Shown here piece after piece: positions 22,901-37,900 of a stretch of DNA of 64,000 nucleotides. The position numbers and the translations under genes are program-made. The stretch lies in the NCBI GenBank assembly GCA_036250195.1, contig JAVHZZ010000010.1, positions 76,441,423 to 76,505,422 on the forward strand, written 5' to 3'. The DNA is from Mixophyes australis. Lineage: Eukaryota > Chordata > Amphibia > Anura > Limnodynastidae. The notes beneath the pieces are model-generated. The model saw only the letters and a list, made by a program, of their open reading frames with translations. It did no database searches and was not told the origin of the DNA. Positions within the stretch are counted from its first letter, which is position 1, and each line of letters opens with the position of its first letter.

Positions 22901-25900
22901 TTGGAGCAGGACACAACAACCATTGACATAAAAGTACCCCAATACTGGAGTTTCTGAAGGTACTTCCTGTTAAAGATTGCTTTTAACTTATCCATAAGGA
23001 GGCTTTTGGTTGGAAACCAGGATCTCTCTTCTGGCTCATATCCCTTCAAGTGAACCAAATAATAGACTTGTACTTTTTTGGCACCCAGAATCCAGAATCT
23101 TTTTCCACCACAAACTCCATTTGCCCATCTACTAATACTGGAGACATTCTGATAGTGAAGATTTTCGGTTGATGGGGTTGCTTGGCAATAAACATTTATT
23201 AGACCAGGTGGCAGAATTGCAAACTTTGTCTAGGCCTGGGCAAAAACACATTTATTAAAGAAAAACTTTCTGAGGCCTGCACTTTTATGCTGCAAAAACA
23301 AAATTATTGATATACTAGATTATTCAAACAAGATACTTACATTCTTCTGTAGGGACTGGAATTTGCTCCCTGTCTCTCCAATTATTCCTCCTGGGCCTTC
23401 TCCAATTGTGGCTCCTGGGCCTCCTCCACTTGGGCTCCTGAAGGCTCTGAGAATGGGATTGGTTGTGGGGTAGGAAAAGGAATCCTCTCGGGTTTGGAAA
23501 ATGGACACTGGGAAAAGTTCGTGGCCCTCCTCCAGGGAATCCTCCTGGGCTTCTTCATGGGCCTCCTCCAGATGCTCCTCCTGTGGCTGCGCCCTAGCCC
23601 CTTTGTTTTTTAGCTGCATTGGGAGCGGCGTAGGCTTCTTGTTGGAATAAATATGACACAGTCATTTTTTAATGAATGTTATCTCTGCATCACATATACA
23701 TAGATACATACAGATAATGTTAAGTTTCAATGTGAAATATCCAATACCACACATGGACCTGATCTCCATCATTAGTAAAAATAAACACACCTCTACACCA
23801 CTTTCATATGGATTTGACCTAGGAGGTTGATATTAATCATGTACTGATTCTGAAACATCACTATTGCATAGTTGGACTTGTACCTTGTCCAATTAAGGTT
23901 ATCAGAAGCAATAGTGCTCGGTAATGGGCCAGATATAACTGTGTGTTGGCAGCAGTGGCGGAACTACCATTGGTGCAGCAGGGAATCATGGAGATAATGA
24001 GGAGCGCCACATGGGGATCTAGCGAGCTGTGGGCCCTGGTTCCCTCCTCCCTGCTTCTGTGCACCGGGGCTCGCTAGTTCCGCCTCTGGTTGGCAGTTTA
24101 TCTTATCTTGAATTTTTTTTAAAAAAAATAGTCATTGTGAACGTATGGCTTAAATGACTCTCCTCAATTCTGCAAGGAGCTAAAGTTTTCGTCTCCTCAA
24201 ATCACTCACTTTTTTAAGTCTTATAAAATGTTACTCCCATATGTATGCCACAAATTAAAATTTGGAAGCAGACACTGATCAACTTAACACAACACTTATC
24301 CTTATCCTTCACACTTTTCAAAACATAGACATTATCTTGATCCGTCTCACCAACCTCATTGCCTAGCATGTCACCAATAACCCTCCTGCCCCTATGCCAC
24401 ATGTCTTCCCTCCTGTCCCTATGCCACATGTTACCTCTCCTGCCCCTATGCCACATGTTTCCCCTCCTGTCCCTATGCCACATGTTTCCCCTCCTGTCCC
24501 TATGCCACATGTTCCCCCTCCTGCTACTATGCCACATGTTTCCCCTCCTGTCCCTATGTCACATGATAACACTCCTTCCCCTTTGACACATGTTTCGACT
24601 CCTTCCCCAATGCCACATTTCATCCCTCCTGTGCCTATGCCACTTAGCATACTTCAGGCCCCTATGCCATATTTCTCCCCTGATGTCCCTTTGCCTCCTA
24701 TCTCCCTTTATGCCCCTATGCAACCAGGTTACCGTCAGTATTCGGGCCAAGTTTATCCATATTATTCACCCCAAGATTACCCCCTGCCCCACTGTCATCT
24801 CCTGCCCCTCTGCCATCTCCTGCCCCTCTGCCCTTGGCTGCCTCTCTACACTCTGCTGCCCCTACACCCTCTGCTGAACCACTGCTCTCTGTTGCACCTT
24901 CACCACCTGATGCAGCACCTGCTCCTCCATCACCCGTGGAATCAACATCACGGGTGACCCATAGCCAAAAAAAATTGAACAACAAGAAAAATGTTGGCCG
25001 CAAATCGAAATAGTAGTTTTCAGATGAATATTTTCACATGTGGTTTTGTTTGTGACTTTTACATTTTTTTTTATTTCACATAACACACAATTTTGAAGAC
25101 AAAAAAAAAAAGTTTCCTTGTTTTTTTGTCCATTTAATTTAAGCATTACATTTGAAGCAAAGCCCAAAAGGTACTTACATGTAAAGTATGATGAAACCAC
25201 ATATTCTTTATAGCCAGAGTAGTCTTGGGAATCTAGGACTAGGTGAGTGAGGAGTCAAGGGGGGAAAGGGTTATGCTTTGTCTCCTTTAAAGAGTAATAA
25301 GAAAAAATATGAGTAATGAGTAACTAAACATACAATGCACAGAGTGTCCATGATGACATGAGGTGGTAGCTAATAGTCACCTCCTCACCTGACATCCCAA
25401 AGAGCCTGACACATGTCCTGAAGACATCCTCCTTGGTCCAATGATGGTGTACCAGTTGTTGGTGACGGAGGGGACAACGCCTGTTGTCCTCCAAATTCCA
25501 GGCTTCCACTATGCCCATACCTGGCTATATGTGAGATAGGATGCATAGGGAAAGAAACTTTGCAGTATTTGTAGTCTCCTTGTACATTATATATTATAGA
25601 CATTCATACAATAAGCATGGATCTATTCAAGTACATCAAAAAGTTTCTGTAAAATACACCCAAAAATTAAAAAAATGGATTCATAAAACGAAATTTACAA
25701 AACATGACAATTTCATAGAATTAGGGGGGAAAAAATTACAAATGTTTGGTAAAACATACATCGACATACATAGTAAACGACATAGGCAACCATGTAGGAA
25801 CTAACAGACAAGCATTGGTAATGGTAATTTTACTACATTAAAAATGTAAATTCTCCCATTAGAGGACAAGTATGGGACTGATGTGTTTGGTCATCACTTT

Positions 25901-28900
25901 CATGCGTAAGTTAGACTTGACCGTGATCAGGTACAAACCTTATGTCTGAAAAACAGCGCACTTCTGTGTACGCTGGAGCTTGAATCACACATATCTTGCA
26001 GGAAACGTCTTTACTGTACATTGCCCACGTGCATATGCCCCTTCCACATTTCATTTCGCCCCTGAAATCATAGGCTGTAGTAAGTGTCCTTTGTGCTTAA
26101 AGATGAATTGGACGTTGCTGCTTTCACTGGTGTATGCCCTGGTTCTGAGAATTTATGTTTGTTAATGAATTAGGCCCCTTGTCTCCAACCTTGAAATTAC
26201 ACCCTCTATGAGCATGAGAAAGAGAGACTTGCACTTTTATCCAGATGAATTTGAGACATACAGTTGTTCCCTTGATACCAACACCATCTGTAACCAAGGT
26301 ATCAGCAAAAGAACAGGCTTTAGAGTGTTGAGTGTATACACAGAACAACGGAGAAGAGCCAGATAATGCATGAATTCTGCCCAGGGAAGTGCTTCAGACC
26401 AATTATTGTGAAGCTGCTGCTACCTAACAACTGGCCAGACGCCGGCAGTAACGATTAAAGACGCTGGTTGCATTACATAGCAAAACGCTGAGAACAAGAT
26501 GACAGCCAGCTGCTGCCTGATTACAGCAGGACACCTGTTGCCATTGCGCTGCAACAGGCCCTGCATGCAGCGGTGCCCGCTGCTTCTTTTAGTGTTAATG
26601 AATCTCCTGGCAGAGTACCCAAACCTGTGCACATGCCACTTTCACTGTTTGTTTTTCTGTAAAATTCAGCAAAAATAAATGACAATTATGTATTAAAATG
26701 TGCAGAAAACTTCATGTTTAGGTTTTATACCCTGGTTGTGTTAACTTCTTATTACTGAGATATTCAATTAAATGTGCAATTTGTGTGACAAAACATATAC
26801 TGTATTTGCAGACATAAATTCAACCTATTTATGTAAAGTATCAAGTAGCATACAGAAATATTTTCAAGAATGTTGGTATAAATATATCTATTGGGGCTAT
26901 GTTGTAAAGTTATAGAACTATGAATTTATAATCAAAGTGAGCATACAAAACTGAAGAGATATGATAGGGGAGGGTAGAGGTGTTCTAACAAGTTTAAATG
27001 ATGCATCATAGCAATTGCATTCAAACATATAAAATAAAAGGTAAATAAAATAGAATAAAAGTACATGTTCGCAAGTTAGATGTAAGTGTCCGAGGGGTGT
27101 GTCTGCTATTAAGTGGACACATATACTACTCATTCAGACCTGGATGCATCTTCAACTCTGAATACGGCGTACATATGTATACATTTGCATGCAACTTTTT
27201 AAATCACAAGCTATGCTTATGCTCCACTCTGAATCAGACCCACTGTATCTATGAAAGATATAGTATAGAATGTTATCTTGATTAAGTGCTTCGACCAGTA
27301 ATGTTCCGGTCTTTGAATAGACAATGACCTTATTTAATATATTCACACAGGTACCAGATTGGCAATGCTCAATCCTTTAAGGACCTTGTTGGATTCTGGA
27401 TTAACAACCTACTCATGAGAGTGCCCAATTCTGTAGTTCTTACCGTGGCCACTCACACTGACATGTGCCAACCAGGGGAAGTCGAACAGAAGAGTAGAGA
27501 CATCCAGGAGAGGATCTGCAGAATGCTGGATCAACACAAAGCCAACCTCACCCATTTCATTAACAACCTGGAGGAACGTCAGGACTCTGAGCTCTACCTT
27601 GAACAGGCAGAGAAGCTGAGAGAGATCTCTAACTGCACCATACATGTAGGCAGTCATCTCAATACATATTACATGTTATTATTAAAGGAGTCATCCCATT
27701 CATTATTATCAAAAGTGATTAGTGGGTCACAGTTATCCTGGTCACAGAAATACACATTCTGAAAACCTCCCTGTGGGGTAACTCAAATGAGAGCAGTTGG
27801 AAGTAGTGAAGGCTTTTCTACTGAATTATAAAGTAGGAGCACAAAGGCACCTCCTTTTGCAGAGTAGTGGAAATATGAGATTTCAGAGTGAAATTACTGT
27901 GATGAGATAAAGGCAGTGGTTAAAGTGGAGCTCTAGAAGTGGCAGTATGGAAAATGGAAGTGAATGGAATGTGATAGCTTTACAATCAAAGTAGTAGGAG
28001 AAGTGACGGTATGCCATACCACTGTATACCAGCCACTTCAACCACTGGATAAAGGGGCTTGCAAGGAATATTTAGGAGCATGCCTTGCCATGAGGAGGGG
28101 AGTATGACCATTCCGACTGCATAAAAAGTCATCAGTTTTGCACCAGCTCAAAACTAGTGTTTTTCAAGCCTTGCCTCAATGTTCCACTTTTGCATACTTT
28201 TTTTCCAATTATTTTCTTTCTTTCTTTTTTTTTGGTAGAAATTGGTCACTTGTCTCTTCTAATTATTCTCTTACTGCTGTTTTTTGGCTTGCTAATATCA
28301 TTGAAAACTGAATAGGAAGTCAAGGAATTTGATTGTTTACACTGCAAATTTTCCAATGCTTTTTTTTGATAAGTAGTTTTAGGTGCAGAAAACAGTGCAA
28401 GTAATCAAAAGTGGAAACTCCACTATTTCAATGTTTCAATCATTTTTAAACACTAACGGCCTGAGTTATTAAGGAGAGCAATGCAACAAAGAAGTAAATT
28501 TGATCCTGAACAAACTATATTACAATGCAAGGGGTGCAAATTGGTTTATTATTTTGCACATAAGTTAAATACTGGCTGTTATTGTCATCCAGCACACAAA
28601 TACTTGATAGCTTTATTTTTACACTGAAATTTAAAGCTGATCTAGGACATGCCCAATCCCAACTATAAATCTGTCCCCACATTTTAAATGTACCTCCCCC
28701 TCCAATGCAACATGATTTTGCTAAGGTGCAAAGTTACTCCTTTTTTTTTGTTTGCTCTCCTTAATGACTCAGGCCCTAATAGTGTATATGCATGTGGCCA
28801 GCCAATTAAGGTTTTCCATGTGGTTGTAGTGACTTTAAAGGTGCTGATAACACCGACAGTGACTACCACGATGGTACCAAAACGAAAATAACTTAGCCGA

Positions 28901-31900
28901 CTTACAAGAAAGGAGGACTGACCTTAAGAATGACAGATCAAGTGGACGGCAGTCTGATAAGAAATCACGATCCCCAGAAACCACGGCATGTTGTTACTAC
29001 GTCATTTTTGATTGCAACTTGTGTCTCACTGTTTTTAAAGCGGCAATGCCGCTTCTCATCCCACCTAACTATTAGACTAAGGCTTAAGTGTATTAGGTGG
29101 GATGACAAACAGCATTGCCACTTTAAAAATAGTCAGACACAAGTCGCAATTGAAAATGACGTAGTAACAACATGCCGCTGTTACTGGGGATCGTGAATTC
29201 TTATCAGACTGCCATCCACTTGATCTGTCATTCTTAAGGTCAGTCCTCCTTTCTTGTAAGTCGGCTAAGTCATTTTCGTTTTGGTACCATCGTGGTAGAC
29301 ACTGTCGGTGACACCACCACCTAAATTTCGTACCCCACCCCTTCCATGCTGCTTGGAATGAGTGACACCTCCATACTGGTGCGCTGATATCATAGTTAAT
29401 GGTAGAGTACACAGATGTTTGTCTGTTGCTGCAGTTGCAATGGGGATTTTGTAACGTAAGGCTTCCCTATAAAGCAATATGCTGCTTTTACTGATTAGAA
29501 AATGCTTGAAAACATATTTGCTGACTGTCAGTATGACAAATATTTCAAATGATATGAAATATTATGAGAAGCTACAATACTATTTGATATTTTGATGGAA
29601 GTCTACTCTTCAATTACATGGAAAAATATATAAAAATATTAGAATAACTTCTAGATAAAATCCTATAGCTTATTTATGGGGAGTAATTATTTAAGTTTTC
29701 ATGTCAATGACCTCCTATTTTAATAAAGAAAATGTATCTCATGATATTGCAATCTCTCTTTTATATTTAATAGGTTCTACATGTCATCCCCATCAACAGC
29801 ACAAATTCCCATGACATAAGCAATCTGCAAAATTATATCTTGGACTCAGTAAACAATTTGGAATTGTTTCCAAATGTAATTAAAATGCTTCCTCCTATCT
29901 ACAAAATCGTGGAACATTCTATACTGGAAGTGATGCAGAGTGAAGATACTCCAGAACACGGTAAGTCTGATATCATGGCAATCAGTCCATGCAAGACCAT
30001 GCTCTAGAGGCAGATGTAGTCCTCCCTGACTTTTGCAGTTTCCAGTTTTTCTGAGGACTACATAACTCCTTTCAGGTGGAAAAATATTTTGTAGCCATTG
30101 CCCATGAGCATATACACACTACCAACTGTGCTCAGAGAGGCCGTTAGTTACTTGAAAATAGAAATCAGTGGCGGCTTATGGAGTTTTAAGTTCTTATATG
30201 CAGGTTTACTAATATGTGCCTTATTGGGTGTGCCTTAGAACATGAGCCCTCCATCCTATCACTGCTCTGAAATTTATAGCAGTTTGGGTGGAGTACCAAA
30301 CTTCACTCAAACAGTTGTGCTGATCAGTAAACTGAGCTACAAAACTATGTGCTGATTACATGTCTCCTATCTTGTCTGTACTCAAATTACCAGATTGACT
30401 ACAATCCTAAATGGTGGCCAATGGCATGGATTATTCCAGAAACACTACTTAATGTTTCTATCATGACTTAACATTATCCCTTAATTTTTAGATAACATTG
30501 CATATTTATTGTGCAATGATGTATGTTCTACATTTATTTTATTAATTTGACTCAGAAGTAGGCCCCTATGATTACATTTTCTAGTAGGTCCTTTATATAC
30601 GGGTTCAGCTCTGAGACAATCTCATAAAAGTCTAATTGGACTTTTTATGTGTGTTTTGCCAAAGACTTCCCTCTGGCCCAAGGATTTCAGTTATGTTAGT
30701 TCTCTTGTCCCTTGGTCTCGGTCGTTTGGCCTGATATTCTCCCCTCTTGCAGCATGGTAGGAGTCAAGCCCCCTCACCAAGTAACAAGACTCATGAGAGT
30801 ATATTTACTAAACTGCTTGGTTTGAAAAGTGGAGATGTTGCCTATAGCAACCAATCAGATTCTATTTGTCATTTTGTAGAATGTACTAAATAAATGATAA
30901 CTAGAATCTGATTGGTTGCTATACACAACATCTTCACTTTTGCAAACCCACAGTTAAGTAAATATACCCCATGTGGTTCCAATGATTTCTAATAGCGTCG
31001 GGAGCTTGTTGTGAGTGGATACTTATATGTGTGTTTTTTTTATTTCATCAGAATGTATTTATTAGGGAAACTACACTACAGAAAATATATGGGGGCAATA
31101 ATATAGTAGTAATATAGTATAATAATAGTAATGCAGACATATTAATTGTTTCTTTAATCCTCTAAGGGGACACTTATTTATTTATTGTCCTAAGGGGGCA
31201 CTATTAATATTTATTCTCTTAAGGCGGCACTATTATGTATTTATTCTTCTAAGGGGGGCACTATTGTTTATTTTCCCAATGGGGCAAACACTTGTAGTGC
31301 TCTCCTGTGGTACTACAAGGGTCTGTATGCATTGCTGCCTGTCAGGCGCTGTCCTCGCTGTTTCCCTGTGAAGCGGGGATGGCCGCATGGTATTTCCGGA
31401 CGGGGGCGTCCTGTTGCCAGGCAGCACCCCCGGCCGTCCTCGCGCCATCGGGCGCATGCGCATGGATGCCTCCCGTTGCTAGGCAATGGGACGCTTCCCT
31501 GTGCAGCGGTCTGCATGGCTAGCCGCTCCTCTCCTCCTCCTATCCCAGGATGGCAGCCTCTATTTAGACCTTGCTCTGGTACCATTTGGGTGCCAGAGTA
31601 TCATGTCTTCTGTTCACCAGCTTATTTGTGTCCCTCCTCCTGTGTTTTGGTTCTGACCAGGCTTCCCTGACTTCTCTTCTGGATTGTGATTCTGCTCCCG
31701 TTGTGACCCCCACATTTTTGACTTTTCTACTGGATTCCGATACTTATCCTCCTGGTGTGACTCTGGCATGTCTGACTTCCTGTGGATCTCCCATTGGCTT
31801 CTGACCCAGAACGTTCTGACCATTCTTTATTTCTACATTGGCAACTGTCCAGGAGGACCGTGACTTGTGTACCCTGTACAGTGAAGCCCAAACCTCCTTG

Positions 31901-34900
31901 TGGGGGTCCCTGGTTTACTAGGGGGTAAATGTATTAAACTGAGAGTTTTCTGGCGAGTTTGAAAAGTGGAGATGTTGCCTATAGCAACCAATCAGATTCT
32001 AGCTACCATTTTGTAGAATGTACTAAAAAAATGATAGCTAGAATCTGATTGATTTTTCAAACTCGCCGGAAAACTCTCAGTTTGATACATTTACCACCAG
32101 GGGTACATTAGACTCTGTACCTCCTGGTTCAGTGGCGGTATTATCAGTTAGTGGTTTCTCTACAATCGAGTCTACACTCCTCGAAGCCTGACACTGCCCA
32201 TGTGCATGCTGTCACTTGCAGTCACTCTACAAGCTTTTTTGAAACTATTTCCCCAGTACCCAGAGATGCCAGGAGGGGCCCAGTGCTACTTAGCATTGGG
32301 CCAGGCATCTGTAGGTGTGGGGGCCTGATCATTGGTTTGCCCCCCCCCCCCCACTCTAGGGGACCAGGCCGGATGTCTAGAAGCAAGAGCTGTCACAAAA
32401 GTTGTTTTTTTAGATTTTTTATTAATTTTTAAAGGTACTGACATGCAAGATACTTCAAACAGCATGCGGTTCCACCCATCTCAACCGTCGTTTCCAAGTG
32501 TAAAAAAATGTGACTTTTCTTTGGTATTTTTTTGTAAACCCCACAGTCTTGAATCGAACGTTTTGTATACTTATCGTTTAACAAAACAGGATGGTGGTTT
32601 CAAACTGTGCGGATCAAAAACAATATTATGTGCGGGTTGGCTGGTAAATCTCATGTTTTCCAAACTGCACATAAAATCGTCAAAAAACATGTGGTTTTGC
32701 GTAAGCCGCACTTTAGTAAATGTGCACCTTAGTGGTAAGGAGACCTTAAAGACCTGTTAAAGGTATCCTTAAATTCATTAAGAGAGTTTAGAGCATCTGG
32801 GCCAATAACTTTTAAACAAAGTATCTGTTAGATATGGGACTAGTAATGTTTTACTACTGCTTTAATTTGCTTGAGAAGCAAATGTATATTGTTTTTAAAA
32901 TAAGTAATAAAATAAATAAGTACAACTACAACTCAACTTCTAGAAACAAAAATGGCCTTCAACTCCGAGCTGATATTCGTAGATACAAGTTGTATCTTCT
33001 ATGTGTCTGTAAAAGACAATCCCATGCTTGTGTGCTCAGTGGCTAAGGACAATGACTTATTAGGATGGGTACACACTACAGTTTGTTTAGCCGACTATTG
33101 TTGGATCAATCGAGCGATCAACAACCGTTCAGGCCAATATCCCATTAGTGTGTACACTTAAATGATAGTCGTTCCAAAGTACCAATCATTGTTTCATTTG
33201 ATTGTTCAGCAGAACTATAAATTTTGTTCAGCTATAGAATGACATCCTTCCAATCCTGCAGTGTGTATGCACTTACGATCGGGATCTCTATAGAGTTTAG
33301 AGTCATGATCTTTTCAGCCGATGGTTATGACAGTTGAAAAGCACAGATCTGACGGTAAATCCTTTAAAACATGTATAGTGTGCACGTGTGAATTGGCATG
33401 CTGATCGTGACTTTTTTCAGTCGTGGGTACAATCGTTGTAGATTACACATTGGTCTAAAAATTCTGTAGTGTGTACCCAGCCTAACGCTAAAAGATCTGC
33501 TGGAGATCTTAGTTTAAATGCCAGTTTTAGCAGCATTCCCTGTTCCAGGCACCAAAATCTATATTGTAAGCTCAAATGGGTAGGTGTGTTAACTGTGGTT
33601 AACAATACAATGTGTACAGCACTGCTTAAAACTGTATGCACTATATGAAATAATAAATATCTAACACCATTGTTGTTTAACTTGCCTCACAGGGATAATA
33701 GATTTAGATCATCTTTTGAGTGAGGTTATGCTTAGAACTGGAAACAGTGACCTGGATAAGAATCTTCTCAAAGACATTTTACGGTATCTCCACCGAGTTG
33801 GTCTGATTGTTTGGTATGAGGACATCAAGCCTTTGCTCAACACAGTGTTTCTGAAACCATCTTTCCTCATCACTATCTTCAAGGTTTGATACGATCATAT
33901 AATCTGCTGATTATTGTTGTATATTGATTAACCTCATTTACCAATTACATTATCATTGGTGATTTTTATAATCTTGTTTAGAGTTCCTGTTGCCTGCTGC
34001 TAATGGACCTGATTTAGAGTTGACCATAAGTGCACCACATAAAGATGTGTCTTATTGCAAAATTGCATCCATAGTTGCACATATCTTGTACTTGGGAGCC
34101 ATTGTGCTTGGAAAGGTAGATGAAGGGCACTAACGTTGAAGTGCTGTAGAGTACAGATGCTAATCTGCCCTTTGGGATATGTCTTATTTTGAGTTACACA
34201 AATATTAAAATATTTAAGGCAACTTGATGTAAATGTTGCACTTCTTTAAATGGGGGGGGGTGGGGGATGATGAGTGAGCATAATGAAAAATCATAACTCT
34301 GTTGGAGGCCCTGCACTACTACCATTTACTAGGTGGTAGTGCAGCTTTAAGATGCATATAACATAAAATACAGGGGTCTCCTGGACAAAACCATGTTACA
34401 ATGCAAGGGGTGCAAATTAGTTTTCTGTTTTGCACATAAGTTAAATACTGACTGTTTTTTCATGTAGCACACAAATATCAACTTTAAATTTCAGTGTACA
34501 AATAAGCTATCAAGTATTTGTGTGTTACATGAAAAAACAGTCAGTATTTAACTTATGTGCAAAACAGAAAACTAATTTGCACCCCTTGGATTGTAACATG
34601 GTTTTGTCCAGGAGACTTAAATAAGAAACTTCTTAATTTAAGATCCTTAATGATTCAGGCCCCAGATGTGGAAATGCAAGTGTGCTGCTCATACGCAAAT
34701 GAAGCATCTTTACATTCAAATCTAAGTCAGGCAAAATGCCTTTAATTTATTTGTTCTACCATTTTTGTTTTTAAATCTTTGGTTTCCAAAGCTGAATATC
34801 ACATTTCTCTACTATATTTAAGATGCTTGTCCGGCATGATCTCCACAATCAACTAGAGACAATACCAGTTGAAGTCCTTGTTTCAGAAAGAGCCTTCAAG

Positions 34901-37900
34901 CGTGATGTTCTCAAGTGGCAAGAAATGTTACGTTCTAAAGCCATGCTTCGTTTCCAAGCCATTAGAGTCCTTGTTAAACAACAGCTAGAAAGCCTTCCTG
35001 ATGATACAGGGGACCTCTTCCAAGATTTGATGGGACATGGGACAGAGAATGGAAAGTTATTAAGTCTCTTCATGCACTTCCAGATCTGTATGTCTGTTAG
35101 GAACATTAAGAAGCTTAATCCAAAAGCCCCTGAGTTTGTTCCTGGGAATCAGTGGTCTATAAAAGATACTCAGAAAGAACTGTGTTATATTTTTCCTACT
35201 TATCTCAATACCTTTATGGAAGTTACTGAGCGATGGGGAGGAGACCACCTTGAAGATATACACATTAGAGTCTACTTTTCTCCTCAAGTTCCAGAAGGTT
35301 TTTTCCAAAGGTATTTCTTAACTAAATATCTATTTCTCAAAGTAGTATCACTTATTTTTAAGGGTTTATTTGTAATAGAATAGAAAATAAAACATATGGT
35401 CATAATACATATGTAGACCCCAGGGGATATATTTCCTAAACTGCGTGTTTGAACAAGTGGAGATGGTGCCTACAGCAACCAATCAGATTCTAGTTAGCAT
35501 TTATTTAGTACATTCTACAAAATTACAGCTAGAATCTGATTGGTTGCTATAGGCAACATCTCCACTTTTTCAAACACCTAGTTTAGTAAATATACCCCGC
35601 AGGTGTTAGGAAGGCAACCATAAACTAAATAATATGAAAAACAGTTAACTGGATAAGATTAATTCAGGATTTGCACAAATTGAAATCATAATGTCAAGAA
35701 AAAAATGTAATATCAATGGGATTTTTGTGAAAAACCAAAATGTCTCCTGTAGATAAGACAATGTAAAGGACTCAACAATTTTAGGTAAGTTTCAACATAG
35801 AAAAGAAGCTGTGGCCCTAATCTATGTTTGGTGATATTCAGTGCTAGGCCCCTAAAGGGGAAAATATGGATCCAAGTAGATATCCCACTATCTGGGAAGC
35901 ACTACTGAGATGCTAGAAGAACACTGTTCATCTTCTAGGTAAAAGCTACATTCAAATGCTATAAAACAGTTCAATAATGCAACTAGGTATTCGGTAATTC
36001 CTAACCTACATTTATCTACATCCTACCATCTCCTCCCCACATGTTGTCACCATAAACCTGCAGTTCCTGTGATTAGAGCCATGCTTGTGGGAACATAACT
36101 GGATCAAAAGGACCATTTACTGGAACACAATGCTGTGATCTACAATCCCTAATACTTTAGAAGGAAAATTATACAACACACAAACACACTTACTAGTAAG
36201 CCAAAATAAATCCAAAAATGTTAACAGAAAAGGGTTAGTCACCTTTTTAATGTTGCAAATGAGTTTTACATGTTTCTATCTTGTACAAATTATTTCTAAA
36301 TCAAACTGGAACATATCGTTTTATCAGATGTACTCACCAATAGTTTTCCCTTTGTATTTTAGACTCATGGTGAAATCTTGCTCCTTCTACACCACTCATT
36401 GGGTGGAAAAAGCCAGCTTCCTTTTAGTGAACAATGGAAAACCACTGTTGATCAAAGAGAATAACCAGAGAGCAGACAGTTACCTTGAGATGAGGAGCCG
36501 AAGACCCAGAAAATCCGACAGTGAGTCATAGAAACAAACCCAGTCTGTTATCTTATTTTTCTAAACAAAAAGGAATTTGCTCGCCATTTTCCCATGAAAT
36601 ATAGTATATAACAGTTCCAAACAAAGTCGAAAGCTATAAGGAAACCTAAATAGGCAAACTTAACTAGCTTCAAGACTTGTACAACTCTTTCTCCAAGCCT
36701 TTTTGGCAATCACAGTGCAAGGCTCGATAGGCTTACTCACCACTACTAGCCATGTGCTGGAGCTACAGCCAAGTCCTCACTAACATAAGTGGACAGGTCA
36801 ATGGCTCCAATGGAAAAACAAATATAGAAGTGCCAATCTTTATACCAAAGAAAGAATGTAAATATATATATATCTAATATATAAATGCTTAGTGGCGTCT
36901 GTCTGTCTGTGTGTGTGTGAAAATAAAAAACCAAGTTGCAGCGCCACCTGCTGGGCGGAGTTATACACTGACCTACTAAATTCTTAGTGTGTGTGGGAAA
37001 AAAAATTCAAAAAGGGCTGAAATTTGGTAGGGCTCAAACTCATTTTCGTGAGGTAATTTTACCTCATGAACACACATGTGTAGAGGCGTGCATTAATGTG
37101 CGTGTGTGTGTGTGTGTGTAAAAAACTATTTTCTCAGAAAGGGCTCATCCAATTGACCTGAAATTTGGTATACTGACATTATTTGACAAAAAAATTTGAA
37201 TAGTCAAGTCAGTTAACTTCCATCATCCCCCCTTCCCCCCGTTGGAGGGGTAGTAAAGGCTAAATTTACGAGTTGAGGGGTCAAACTCATTTTCGGGAGG
37301 TAATTTTACCTCATGAACACACATTAAAAAGGCCGCTTGCATCGGGAAGTAACGCTCTTCCCCTGAGGAGGCCTGGGCTTGGCCCAAATGCATGACAAGA
37401 ACCTTTTTAAGACCTTAAGTAGCTTGATTTGACTAGAATGCATGAGTATCATGCACGGGTTAACTTGTATATATATATATGAGGTAAAATTACCTCACGA
37501 AAATGAGTTTGAGCCCTACCAAATTTCAGCCCTTTTTGAATTTTTTTTCCCACACACACTAAGAATTTAGTAGGTCAGTGTATAACTCCGCCCAGCAGGT
37601 GGCGCTGCAACTTTTTTTTTTTTTTTTCACACACACACAGACAGACGCCACTAAGCATTTATATATTAGATATATATATATATCTTATATTGAATAGTGC
37701 AGAATAAAAATATCTTATATTGAATAGAGCAGAATAAAAATATCTTATATTGAATAGAGCAGAATAAAAAATAACAACAAGGTTCCTAGATAAGCATAAA
37801 CACATTTAATAATACAGACACATATAGACGAATATCTTAATCTCTAAAATAAAAATGCAAATGAATACACAACAGTTATTAAAAATCCGGGAATTGAAAA

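Noticed and set aside
24394..24957. 187-residue Pro-rich frame
   Set aside because: Translation of the 27-bp minisatellite and its decayed flank; no splice or family support.
31307..31670. Overlapping frames in the GC-rich block
   Set aside because: Frames open on both strands because of low stop density in GC-rich DNA; no domain seen.
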